From: DASZGI01 sp035938995 | Lineage (GTDB): Bacteria > Actinomycetota > Actinomycetes > Streptomycetales > Catenulisporaceae | Length of the DNA: 25,136 bases | Direction of reading: 5' to 3' | Assembly (NCBI RefSeq): GCF_035938995.1 | Contig: NZ_DASZGI010000237.1 | Location: 1 to 25,136, forward strand | Shown: positions 15,853 to 24,692 of the stretch, one piece after another | Position numbering within the stretch: the stretch's first letter is position 1 | Layout: the number at the start of each line of letters is the position of its first letter | The notes under the pieces: generated by a model | What the model was told of the DNA's origin: nothing | Seen by the model: only the letters and a program-made list of their open reading frames with translations | The model's database searches: none | Program-made: the position numbers and the translations under genes

Positions 15853-17223
15853 CTGCGTGCTCGCCGGAGCCATCGCCGGCCCAGACTTCAAGACGACCGC
15901 CCGTCTTACGCCCTTAGTGGTCGTGCGATTGTGTACTGATCGGTTTGACGCTGTGCCGTCGAGCGCCGTGTGGTCGAACGCTGTTTGGTCGAGCGCCGCG
16001 CGGCTTGGTACCACGTTCTGGATGAAGTCGTCCTGTGCGACTTGCGGAATCTCCGGCCCGGCCGACGTCGGCGGGCTTGGCGGGAGCGTCGCATTGACAT
16101 CACTCGCCGCCGGTACGCCTGAGAGCAGCCGCTGCGCCGTCTCCCGCACCTTGGCCGGATCGATGATGTTCACCGACTCGCCGTCCTCGGTCGCGTACCC
16201 CTCGATGGGCAGCGTGTAGAACGTGACGTCGCCCGAGGTCACCGCTCCGGCCTGGCGCGCGAAGCCGAGCAGGTCGAATCCGGAGTCGACGACCACGTCG
16301 CGGCGGGCCACGTTCAGCAGGGCGTCGACCTTGCTCAGGTCGCTCAGCACGCCCTCGCTGCGCAGCTGATGGACGGCCGATGCCAGGAATGCCTGCTGCC
16401 GGTGGGTGCGGTCGAGATCGCCGTTGATCAACCCGTGTCGCTGCCGGACGAATGCCAGGGACTGCGCGCCGTTCAGGGTGAGCACGCCGGCCGGGAAGTC
16501 GGCGCCCGAGTACCAGTCACGCACCGGGTGCTTCAGGCACACCTGCACGCCGCCGAGCGCGTTCGCCAGATCGTAGAACCCGACGAGGCTGATCTCGGCG
16601 AAGTGGTCCACCTGGACGCCCAGCAGATCCTGCACCGCCTCGATCGCCGCCCGGCGCCCCGCCTCCCGTCCCAGCTGCTCCAGACTGGCGCGATCGGTCG
16701 TCCCGCTCGCCGTCGCCGCGCTCTCGGCGGCGGCCTTCGCCCGGCCGTACGCCTCCTTGATCTTGTGCTGACCGAGGCCTTCCGGCAGATCGACGTAGTC
16801 GTCGCGCGGGATGGACAGGGCGATGGCGCGCGATCCGTCCCGCGGCACGTGGAGCAGGATCAGGGTGTTCGTGTTGTAGCCGCCGATGTCGCTGGAACTG
16901 CCCGCGTGCAGCTGGGCCAGGGTCGCGGCGGGGAGGTCGTTGCCCTGGTTGTCGCGCCGCGAGTCCAGCCCCATGAGCAGGATGTTGAGGTCGCTGTCAG
17001 GCGCACCGTGGCCGCCGAGGCCGTCAAGCGCGTGGGACGTGGACAGCCCTCCCAGCACCGAGGAGTGCAGATACCACCCCGCACCCGCGGCGACCAGCAC
17101 CAGCGCGGAGGCCGCGCCAAAGAGCACCCGGCCGAAGTGCCGCACCCGCTGGGTGAACGGGGGCCGCGGTCCGGACGCTTTCCGGGCCGACGCTGCCCTG
17201 TTCCCGACATCTCGGCTGTTCAT
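15805..17223 (-). CDS. LytR-CpsA-Psr (LCP) family cell-wall glycopolymer ligase
   Basis: A 472-residue membrane-anchored phosphotransferase that would attach teichoic-acid-like or other glycopolymers to peptidoglycan. There is a basic cytoplasmic tail, one helix at about 33-52, then the extracellular LCP domain. Landmarks are NILLMGLDSRRD (N80-D91, with D87 and R89), LILLHVPRDGSRAIALSIPRD, LVGFYDLANALGGVQVCL, and LNGAQSLAFVRQRHGLINGDLDRTHRQQ with its conserved Arg and Asp. A disordered tail (about 380-472) follows, with a five-unit pentapeptide repeat (408-432) and a conserved GVPCVD end. ATG 17223 is preferred; a GTG at 17304 would add 27 residues, and neither has a strong ribosome-binding site. 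It is divergent from the carboxylase operon. Confidence 0.93.
   Translation of the reverse strand: MNSRDVGNRAASARKASGPRPPFTQRVRHFGRVLFGAASALVLVAAGAGWYLHSSVLGGLSTSHALDGLGGHGAPDSDLNILLMGLDSRRDNQGNDLPAATLAQLHAGSSSDIGGYNTNTLILLHVPRDGSRAIALSIPRDDYVDLPEGLGQHKIKEAYGRAKAAAESAATASGTTDRASLEQLGREAGRRAAIEAVQDLLGVQVDHFAEISLVGFYDLANALGGVQVCLKHPVRDWYSGADFPAGVLTLNGAQSLAFVRQRHGLINGDLDRTHRQQAFLASAVHQLRSEGVLSDLSKVDALLNVARRDVVVDSGFDLLGFARQAGAVTSGDVTFYTLPIEGYATEDGESVNIIDPAKVRETAQRLLSGVPAASDVNATLPPSPPTSAGPEIPQVAQDDFIQNVVPSRAALDQTAFDHTALDGTASNRSVHNRTTTKGVRRAVVLKSGPAMAPASTQPEPSISAPPGVPCVD
15928..16002 (-). repeat. 15-bp tandem repeat inside the LCP tail (five pentapeptide units)
   Basis: Reading the reverse strand from 16002, units of 15 bp encode RAALD, QTAFD, HTALD, GTASN and RSVHN. 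The first three are close at DNA level and the last two are diverged. It lies in the disordered C-terminal tail. Confidence 0.75.
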
Positions 17224-17385
17224 AACACCGCGATCGTAAGAAGCGGCCCGGCCCCGGGCCGGGAGGCGCGGCGCCGACTCACCCATTCGGCCGCATCCGC
17301 TCACGGCCCGTGAACGCGGCGCTGAGCAGCGGCTTTAGCGGTCCGCTCGGTGCCCTTCCACCCGGAGCACCGATTGTGTTGTGCT

Positions 17386-17407
17386 TGTGGTACCCATGGG
17401 TACGACA
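17386..17407. promoter_or_regulatory. 22-bp palindromic operator candidate upstream of the leucine-catabolism operon
   Basis: The core GTACCCATGGGTAC (17390-17403) is a perfect 14-bp palindrome. With flanks TGTG and GACA it extends to 22 bp with one mismatched pair. It sits 106 bp before the carboxylase start, beside TTGTGC and TACGAC promoter-like hexamers (17379-17384 and 17401-17406, 16-bp spacer). A dimeric TetR- or MerR-type regulator is expected, and none is encoded next to it here. Confidence 0.6.
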
Positions 17408-17441
17408 CGGTCGTCGGCCACCCCGACGATCACGTCGTGAA

Positions 17442-17457
17442 GCGCTCCGCGGAGCGC
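17442..17457. promoter_or_regulatory. Perfect 16-bp GC palindrome in the carboxylase leader
   Basis: GCGCTCCGCGGAGCGC is fully self-complementary and lies 56 bp before the preferred GTG start. It may be a second protein-binding site; with no loop it is a poor hairpin. Confidence 0.4.
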
Positions 17458-17512
17458 GCCGATGCAGGGTGCCACAAGCACGAGCCATCACCGAAACAGA
17501 AAGGCGGCGACG

Positions 17513-19141
<1,629 letters not shown>

Positions 19142-19148
19142 CACGGCC

Positions 19149-20918
19149 ATGAACGTCACTGCGATGAATACCACCGGGACGAATGCCCCAGCGATGACCG
19201 GCATCACCAAGATCCTCATCGCCAACCGCGGCGAGATCGCGCTGCGGGTCATCCGCACGGCGCGGGCCATGGGGATCCGCACGGTCGCGGTGTACTCCGA
19301 CGCCGACCGGGACGCGGCGCACGCCGTGGCGGCCGACGAGGCGGTGCGCATCGGCGCCTCCGCCGAGGACTCCAGCGCCGCTTCCGCCTCGTACCTGAAC
19401 ATCGGCGCGCTGCTCGACGCCGCGAAGGAGACCGGGGCGGACGCGGTCCATCCCGGCTACGGCTTCCTGTCCGAGCGGGCCGGGTTCGCCAGGGCCTGCG
19501 GTGAGGCAGGGCTCGTGTTCATCGGGCCGACTCCGGACGCGATCGAGGCGATGGGCCGCAAGGACGCCGCGCGCGACGTCGCCCTCGCCGCGGACGTGCC
19601 GGTGCTGCCGACCTACCACCCCGACTCCCCCGACGTCCGCTTCCCGGTGCTGGTGAAGGCGGCGGCCGGCGGCGGCGGGAAGGGGATGCGGATCGTGCGG
19701 TCCGCGCCCGAGCTTCCGGATGCGCTGGCCGCGGCGCGGCGGGAGGCCGAATCCGCTTTCGGTGACGGCACGCTGCTCGTCGAGCGGTACGTCGAGCACG
19801 GCCGCCATGTCGAGGTGCAGATCATGGCGGACGCACACGGCACCGTGATCCACCTCGGCGAGCGCGACTGCTCTGTCCAGCGCAGGCACCAGAAGGTGGT
19901 CGAGGAGAGCCCGGCGCCGACGCTCTCGGCAAAACTGCGCGAGGAGTTGCGCGCCGCCGCCGTCCGGCTGGCCGCGCAGGTCGGCTACGTCAACGCGGGC
20001 ACCGTCGAGTTCCTCGTCACCGGCGACGAGTTCTTCCTGCTGGAGATGAACACCCGGCTCCAGGTGGAGCACGCGGTCACCGAGTTGGTCACCGGCCTGG
20101 ACTTGGTCGAGCTGCAGATCCGTGTCGCGCGCGGCGAACCGCTTCCGCTGCGCCAGGAGGATGTCGCGGTCAGCGGGCACGCCATCGAGGTGCGCGTTTA
20201 CGCCGAGGACGCAGAGCACGGATTCCTGCCGCAGGCCGGGCGTGCGGGAGCGGTTGCCTGGCCGCAGGACGTGCGCGTGGACGCCGCGCTGCGCCCCTTC
20301 GACGAGGTGTCGCCGTGGTATGACCCGATGATCGGCAAGATCACCGCGCGCGGCGCTGACCGCGAGGAGGCCCGGCGCGCCCTGCTCGCCGCGCTCGACC
20401 GCACCCGCGTCGACGGCCTGACCACGAACCTCGGCTTCCTGCGCACGCTGCTCGGCTCGGCCCAGTTCGCCGACGCGCGGATCGACACCGCATGGCTCGA
20501 CCGCCATCCGGACCTGCCGTTCTACCCGCACCTGGAGCCGGACGGCCCGACCCCGTTCGATCTGCGCGACGGGTGGCGGCTCGGCGGCCCGCCGCTGCCC
20601 CCGCGCGACCCGTCCGCGCGGGACCGGACCGGCGATGCGTCCGCCGACGGCCCCGGCACGGTCGAAACGACGGTGCGCGCCCCGATGCCCGGCACCGTCA
20701 TCGCCGTCAAGGTCACGGTCGGGCAGCACGTCGTGGCGGGCGAACCGCTCGGCGTCCTGGAGGCGATGAAGATGGAGCACACGTTGACCGCTCCGGCCGC
20801 AGGGGCCGTGACCGCCGTGGGCGCCGCGGTCGGCGAGCAGGTCGCGATCGGCGCCCTGCTGTTCGAGGTCGAACCCGCCTCCTCCGGCGACGACGGCGAA
20901 GGGAGCGGCACGCGATGA
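19149..20918 (+). CDS. liuD: Methylcrotonyl-CoA carboxylase alpha subunit (biotin carboxylase plus biotin carrier)
   Basis: A 589-residue ATP-dependent biotin carboxylase that charges its own biotin for the beta subunit. Domains: biotin carboxylase from KILIANRGEIALRVIRTARA (20-39) to about 460, with the ATP-grasp loop KAAAGGGGKGM (170-180) and EMNTRLQVEHAVTE; a short Pro-rich linker of about 50 residues; and a biotinyl domain from about 510, with the biotinylated lysine in EAMKMEH at K541. Most MCC alpha chains are 650-720 residues with a folded BT domain between these parts; that domain is largely missing here, as in short actinobacterial AccA proteins. The start is uncertain: ATGs at 19149, 19164 and 19194 are all in frame and none has a good ribosome-binding site, which suggests coupling to the beta gene. 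Confidence 0.95.
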   Translation: MNVTAMNTTGTNAPAMTGITKILIANRGEIALRVIRTARAMGIRTVAVYSDADRDAAHAVAADEAVRIGASAEDSSAASASYLNIGALLDAAKETGADAVHPGYGFLSERAGFARACGEAGLVFIGPTPDAIEAMGRKDAARDVALAADVPVLPTYHPDSPDVRFPVLVKAAAGGGGKGMRIVRSAPELPDALAAARREAESAFGDGTLLVERYVEHGRHVEVQIMADAHGTVIHLGERDCSVQRRHQKVVEESPAPTLSAKLREELRAAAVRLAAQVGYVNAGTVEFLVTGDEFFLLEMNTRLQVEHAVTELVTGLDLVELQIRVARGEPLPLRQEDVAVSGHAIEVRVYAEDAEHGFLPQAGRAGAVAWPQDVRVDAALRPFDEVSPWYDPMIGKITARGADREEARRALLAALDRTRVDGLTTNLGFLRTLLGSAQFADARIDTAWLDRHPDLPFYPHLEPDGPTPFDLRDGWRLGGPPLPPRDPSARDRTGDASADGPGTVETTVRAPMPGTVIAVKVTVGQHVVAGEPLGVLEAMKMEHTLTAPAAGAVTAVGAAVGEQVAIGALLFEVEPASSGDDGEGSGTR

Positions 20919-21844
20919 ACCTTCCGCAGCGTTTCCCGCACAGCGGCCTGCCGAGCAGCGTCACCGTGTACGAAGTCGGCGCGCGCGACGGCCTGCAGAA
21001 CGAGAAGACCACGGTCCCCACCGAGGTGAAGGCCGAGTTCATCGAGCGGCTCGCGGACGCCGGGGCCACCCGGATCGAGGCGACCAGCTTCGTGCACCCG
21101 AAGTGGGTCCCGCAGCTGGCCGACGCCGAAGTCCTGTTCCGGCTGCTGGAAGCCCGGCCCGGCGTGCACTATCCCGTACTCGTGCCCAACCCTCGCGGCC
21201 TCGACCGGGCGCTGGCCTGCGGCGTGCGCGAGATCGCGGTGTTCGCCTCCGCCACCGAGACCTTTGCCCGGCGCAACCTCAACACCACGGTGGCCGGCGC
21301 CCTGGCCGACATCGAGAGCGTCGTCCGTCAGGCCCTCGAATTGGGCCTCTGGGTACGCGGCTACGTGTCGATGTGTTTCGGCGATCCGTGGGAGGGCCCT
21401 GTCCCCCCGGACGCCGCCGCGGACGTGGTGCGGCGGCTGGCCGACTTCGGCTGCGACCAGATCAGCCTCGGCGACACGATCGGCACCGGCACCCCCGGCC
21501 ACGTCAGGACCCTGCTCGACGTGCTCGCGGCCCGCGGGATCGGGCCGGAGCGGCTCGCCGTGCACTTCCACGACACCTACGGCCAGGCGCTGGTGAACAC
21601 GCTCGCCGCGCTTCAGGCCGGAATCACCACCGTCGACGCGTCCGCCGGAGGCCTCGGCGGATGCCCATACGCCGAGTCCGCCACAGGCAACCTCGCCACC
21701 GAAGACCTCGTGTGGATGCTCGACGGACTCGGTATCGACACCGGCATCGACCTGCCGGCCCTCGTCGAGACCTCGCGCTGGATGGCCGACCACCTCGGCC
21801 GCCCGGCCCCCTCCCGTGCTGTACAAGCCCTCACGAAGGACTGA
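20915..21844 (+). CDS. liuE: Hydroxymethylglutaryl-CoA lyase
   Basis: A 309-residue DRE-TIM metallolyase that splits HMG-CoA into acetyl-CoA and acetoacetate, the last step of leucine degradation. Visible motifs are ARDGLQNE (R24, D25, Q28) at the active site, HFHDTYG with metal ligands H217 and H219, and GGLGGCPYAESATGN with the catalytic loop cysteine C250. The length is that of bacterial HMGL (about 300), and the signature rules out isopropylmalate or citramalate synthase. The ATG overlaps the stop of the alpha-subunit gene as ATGA, so translation is coupled; GGGAG lies upstream at 20901-20905. It is followed by the acyl-CoA dehydrogenase after five bases. Confidence 0.96.
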   Translation: MNLPQRFPHSGLPSSVTVYEVGARDGLQNEKTTVPTEVKAEFIERLADAGATRIEATSFVHPKWVPQLADAEVLFRLLEARPGVHYPVLVPNPRGLDRALACGVREIAVFASATETFARRNLNTTVAGALADIESVVRQALELGLWVRGYVSMCFGDPWEGPVPPDAAADVVRRLADFGCDQISLGDTIGTGTPGHVRTLLDVLAARGIGPERLAVHFHDTYGQALVNTLAALQAGITTVDASAGGLGGCPYAESATGNLATEDLVWMLDGLGIDTGIDLPALVETSRWMADHLGRPAPSRAVQALTKD

Positions 21845-21849
21845 TCGCG

Positions 21850-23040
21850 GTGTTCGACCCTGAGCTTCCGGCGGAGTACGAAGAGCTCCGCAAGACCGTT
21901 GAAGAGTTCGCCCACGCCGAGGTGGCGCCGGTCATCGGCGACTACTACGACCGGCACGCCTTCCCGTACCCGCTGGTGGCCGCGATGGGCCGGATGGGCC
22001 TGTTCGGGCTGCCGTTCCCCGAGCAGTACGGCGGCATGGGCGGCGACTACTTCGCGCTCTGCCTCGCCCTCGAGGAGCTGGCCCGGGTGGACTCCTCGGT
22101 CGCCATCACCCTCGAGGCGGGCGTCTCGCTCGGCGCGATGCCGCTGTACCGCTTCGGCACCGAGGAGCAGAAGGAGCGCTGGCTGCCGCAGCTGTGCACC
22201 GGCGAGAAGCTCGGCGCGTTCGGCCTGACCGAGCCGGGCGGCGGCTCGGACGCCGGGGCGACCAGGACGCGGGCGCGGCTGGACAACGCGGCGGGCCGCG
22301 ACGGGGAGCGCGAGTGGGTGATCAGTGGCTCGAAGTCGTTCATCACCAACTCGGGGACCGACATCACCGCCCTGGTCACCGTCACCGCGGTCACCGGCCC
22401 GACCGACTCGGCGGACGGCGCCGGCCGCAAGGAGATCTCCTCGATCATCGTGCCCAGCGGAACGCCCGGATTCACCGTCGAATCCGACTACTCGAAGGTC
22501 GGCTGGTGCGCCTCGGACACGCACGGCCTGTCGTTCGAGGAGTGCCGCGTGCCGGAGGAGAACCTGCTCGGCGAGCGGGGCCGCGGCTACGCGCAGTTCC
22601 TGCGGATCCTGGACGAGGGCCGCGTAGCGATCGCCGCGCTGTCGACCGGTCTGGCGCAGGGCTGCGTGGACGAGTGCGTGCGCTACGCGAAGGAGCGCGT
22701 GGCGTTCGGCCAGCGGATCGGCGAGTATCAGGCCATCCAGTTCAAGATCGCGGACATGGAGACCCGGGCGCACACCGCGCGTCTGGCATACCGTCATGCC
22801 GCAGGACTGCTGCTGGCGGGCAAGCCGTTCAAGAAGCAGGCCTCGATCGCGAAGCTGGTGGCGAGCGAGGCGGCGATGGACAACGCGCGAGCGGCCACAC
22901 AGATCTTCGGCGGCTACGGCTTCATGAACGAATACCCCGTGGCCCGTTTCTACCGGGACGCGAAGATCCTCGAGATCGGCGAGGGAACCAGCGAAGTGCA
23001 ACGTCTCCTCATCGCGCGCGACCTCGGCCTCCCGGCCTGA
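21850..23040 (+). CDS. Acyl-CoA dehydrogenase, probable isovaleryl/short branched-chain type
   Basis: A 396-residue FAD flavoprotein that would oxidise isovaleryl-CoA or a similar short acyl-CoA to the 2-enoyl-CoA fed to the carboxylase. Standard parts are the N-terminal helical domain; LGAFGLTEPGGGSDAGATRTRA and the adjoining NSGTDITALV region (cited as landmarks in the middle beta domain); AFGQRIGEYQAIQFKIADME; and the C-terminal QIFGGYGFMNEYPVARFYRD. The catalytic base is at E378 in EIGEGTSEVQ, the SCAD/MCAD position. Human isovaleryl-CoA dehydrogenase has Ala there and uses a glutamate in a different helix; the matching place here (LDEGRVAI) has Gly. GTG start 21850 has GAAGGA at 21835-21840. 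The operon supports an isovaleryl-CoA role, but specificity may be broad. Confidence 0.94.
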   Translation: MFDPELPAEYEELRKTVEEFAHAEVAPVIGDYYDRHAFPYPLVAAMGRMGLFGLPFPEQYGGMGGDYFALCLALEELARVDSSVAITLEAGVSLGAMPLYRFGTEEQKERWLPQLCTGEKLGAFGLTEPGGGSDAGATRTRARLDNAAGRDGEREWVISGSKSFITNSGTDITALVTVTAVTGPTDSADGAGRKEISSIIVPSGTPGFTVESDYSKVGWCASDTHGLSFEECRVPEENLLGERGRGYAQFLRILDEGRVAIAALSTGLAQGCVDECVRYAKERVAFGQRIGEYQAIQFKIADMETRAHTARLAYRHAAGLLLAGKPFKKQASIAKLVASEAAMDNARAATQIFGGYGFMNEYPVARFYRDAKILEIGEGTSEVQRLLIARDLGLPA

Positions 23041-23313
23041 AAAGACCACAGCGCAGCCCAGACCTCCCCAACCACATCATTCTCCGCGCGGAAACACCCT
23101 CGCCCACCCCACGCTGTCCTCGCGTCATGCCCGAATGTCGCGACCCCGTCACCGTCGCGATCCACCGATAACGGACGACGCCTGAGTACGGTAGCCTGTG
23201 CGAACCCTGACCTGAGAGGAGCCGGGCCGTACGGCCCTGGACGGGGACTCACCGGGGCACGCGGGATCCATCGGGCAAAGCAAAGCCCTTGCGACAAGGA
23301 GAACATCACACTC
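23041..23313. other. 273-bp intergenic region with structured leader
   Basis: No gene or clear terminator for the catabolic operon was found. A possible -10 TAGCCT lies at 23192-23197. Downstream is the perfect palindrome GGGCCGTACGGCCC (23224-23237), and a hairpin CCTTG-cga-CAAGG (23287-23299) covers part of the ribosome-binding site of the next gene. Confidence 0.5.
23287..23301 (+). promoter_or_regulatory. Hairpin occluding the ribosome-binding site of the 23314 gene
   Basis: CCTTG (23287-23291) pairs with CAAGG (23295-23299), and the second arm contains most of the AAGGAG ribosome-binding site (23296-23301). The loop is only 3 nt. It could modulate translation; the stem is short, so the effect may be small. 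Confidence 0.35.
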
Positions 23314-23763
23314 ATGGCAGCCACGCTTCAGGAGACCCTGTTGGCACCGGACATCCGGCCGAAGGTCGTCGCCGACTGCCAGACGCTGATTGAGCAGGAG
23401 GTCTCCGACAAGTCCGGGATCTCCGGCACCGCGATCAAGCTCGCGTTCAAGACGGTGACAACGTTCGCGTCCGGCATCATCCACGACGCGGTCGACACGC
23501 TGCTGCCCGACATGGTGGCGAAGCTCGAGCCGTTCTGGGCGGAGTTCAGCGCCTCCGGCAGCTCCGAGTTCGGCGACTTCCTGGCCAAGCGCGGCGGCGA
23601 GGTCTCCGAGGCGCTGCTCTCGGTGACCGACGCGCGCGCCGCGAACTCGACCCGTGCGCCGATCAGGAAGGCGTACAACACCGTGCGCCCGAGCGGCGTC
23701 AAGAACGTCGAGGCCGCCCTCCCGCGCCTCGGCGCCCTGGTCCAGAAGTACGCGGCGGCCTGA
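23314..23763 (+). CDS. Conserved-looking small helical protein of unknown function
   Basis: A 149-residue protein that I do not recognise with certainty. It is predicted to be mostly alpha-helical and soluble, with no signal peptide. A somewhat hydrophobic patch, GTAIKLAFKTVTTFASGIIHDA (about 38-59, cited as a landmark), is followed by LLPDMVAKLEPFWAEF and a basic C-terminal half. AAGGAG lies 12 bp upstream of the ATG, inside a small hairpin. Codon use matches its neighbours and a strong terminator follows, so it is a genuine monocistronic gene. The structured leader suggests it may be well expressed or regulated. Actinobacterial DUF proteins of this size and layout exist, but I will not assign one. 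Confidence 0.85.
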   Translation: MAATLQETLLAPDIRPKVVADCQTLIEQEVSDKSGISGTAIKLAFKTVTTFASGIIHDAVDTLLPDMVAKLEPFWAEFSASGSSEFGDFLAKRGGEVSEALLSVTDARAANSTRAPIRKAYNTVRPSGVKNVEAALPRLGALVQKYAAA

Positions 23764-23770
23764 CCCGAGC

Positions 23771-23790
23771 CGGCTCGACCCGGCTCGACC
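23771..23790. repeat. 10-bp perfect tandem duplication after a stop codon
   Basis: CGGCTCGACC occurs twice without gap, eight bases past the stop codon of the small helical protein gene. It is similar in kind to the repeats at 8000-8046 and 11434-11477. Confidence 0.65.
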
Positions 23791-23855
23791 CCGACCAGGG
23801 TCCCACTGATCGGTGAACCACGCGGGAGCGCCGATCGGTCCTCATATCTTCAGCT

Positions 23856-23888
23856 ATGCCCGGCTCACCAGAGCCGGGCATTCGCTTT
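23856..23888 (+). terminator. Intrinsic terminator with T-rich tail
   Basis: TGCCCGGCTC (23857-23866) and GAGCCGGGCA (23871-23880) form a perfect 10-bp stem, 11 bp with the flanking A-T pair, around a 4-nt loop. It is followed by TTCGCTTTT. This is the most classical terminator in the window. Confidence 0.93.
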
Positions 23889-24012
23889 TCCACCCCATCC
23901 CAACTCCCTCCTCCACACCGTTCGCTCCCCTCTCCGGACCTTGTCGGTACCCCCTGTCATAGTCAGTGAGTGGACGTCACACTGCGTCCGCGATCGACTA
24001 CAAGGAGGAATC

Positions 24013-24579
24013 ATGCCCGGACAGTCCGCGCTCGCCCCGGTCGTCGGCGAGTCCATCATCGAGCTGGAGATCGCGCCGACGGCCGGACCCGGCTGGCTCG
24101 GTACCGGCGCCGCACCGGTGACGGTCTCGCTCACCGCCGAGACGGTGCGGCTCGACGCCACGCACCTGCACTTCCTGACCGGCGACAAGATCGTGCGAAC
24201 AGTGCCCCGCGAAGACGTCGCGGCGATGACGTGGAAGGGGTATCCACCACGTCGCCGACCGCCCGGCTACCGCAACGTCGGCGCGCTGTGGACCGACGAG
24301 GAACGCGAACGGCTCACCACCGAGGTCGTCAGTGACCTGACATGGACGGAGATCAGCCGCCGACACGAGCGCTCGATCAGCGCGGTGCGGCGCGAGGCGG
24401 TCCGCCTGCGTCTCGTCGACGAACTCGGACGCCGCCTCGACCCGCCTCCTGCCGCCCCTGACACCGGCACCCCACCCGGCTCCGCGGATCCTGCACGCAC
24501 GTCGACCCCATCCCGCGCGTCCCGAGACCCATCCCGCGGCCCCACATCTGACGCCGCGTCAGGCTCGGACTCCCCCTGA
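24013..24579 (+). CDS. Unknown protein with Myb/SANT-like C-terminal helix-turn-helix segment
   Basis: A 188-residue protein with an excellent ribosome-binding site, AAGGAGGA at 24002-24009. Residues 1-80 look like a beta-rich domain (VTVSLTAETVRLDATHLHFL is at about 37-56) with no recognised family. Residues about 93-137 read WTDEERERLTTEV, then LTWTEISRRHERSISAVRREA, resembling a SANT/Myb or sigma-like helix-turn-helix with the characteristic WTxEE start and a later AVRxxA recognition helix. This suggests nucleic-acid binding, by inference. The last 45 residues are Pro/Ser/Thr-rich and disordered. It ends 14 bp before the palindromic element. No neighbour defines its pathway. Confidence 0.85.
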   Translation: MPGQSALAPVVGESIIELEIAPTAGPGWLGTGAAPVTVSLTAETVRLDATHLHFLTGDKIVRTVPREDVAAMTWKGYPPRRRPPGYRNVGALWTDEERERLTTEVVSDLTWTEISRRHERSISAVRREAVRLRLVDELGRRLDPPPAAPDTGTPPGSADPARTSTPSRASRDPSRGPTSDAASGSDSP

Positions 24580-24593
24580 CCCGAGCGCGCGAT

Positions 24594-24692
24594 CTAGTGC
24601 GGTGACCACCAACGTTCGCCGGGTCGGTGGCATCGGAGGCCACATCGTTTGCGGTCTCGGGACCCGGTCAAGGTTGGTGGTCACCGCACTAG
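24594..24692. mobile_element. 99-bp palindromic element, probable IS630-type MITE in a CTAG site
   Basis: Arms 24594-24625 and 24661-24692 are inverted repeats of 32 bp with three mismatches; the outer 20 bp (CTAGTGCGGTGACCACCAAC) are perfect. The core is 35 bp and carries no gene. Both ends lie in CTAG, the target preferred by IS630-family elements, which duplicate the central TA. No transposase is present, so it would be a non-autonomous derivative. A plain bidirectional terminator or genomic repeat is the alternative; other copies in the genome would decide. Confidence 0.65.

Noticed and set aside
16369..17313. Forward open frame opposite the LCP gene
   Set aside because: Antisense shadow of the LCP coding sequence; no ribosome-binding site or domain.
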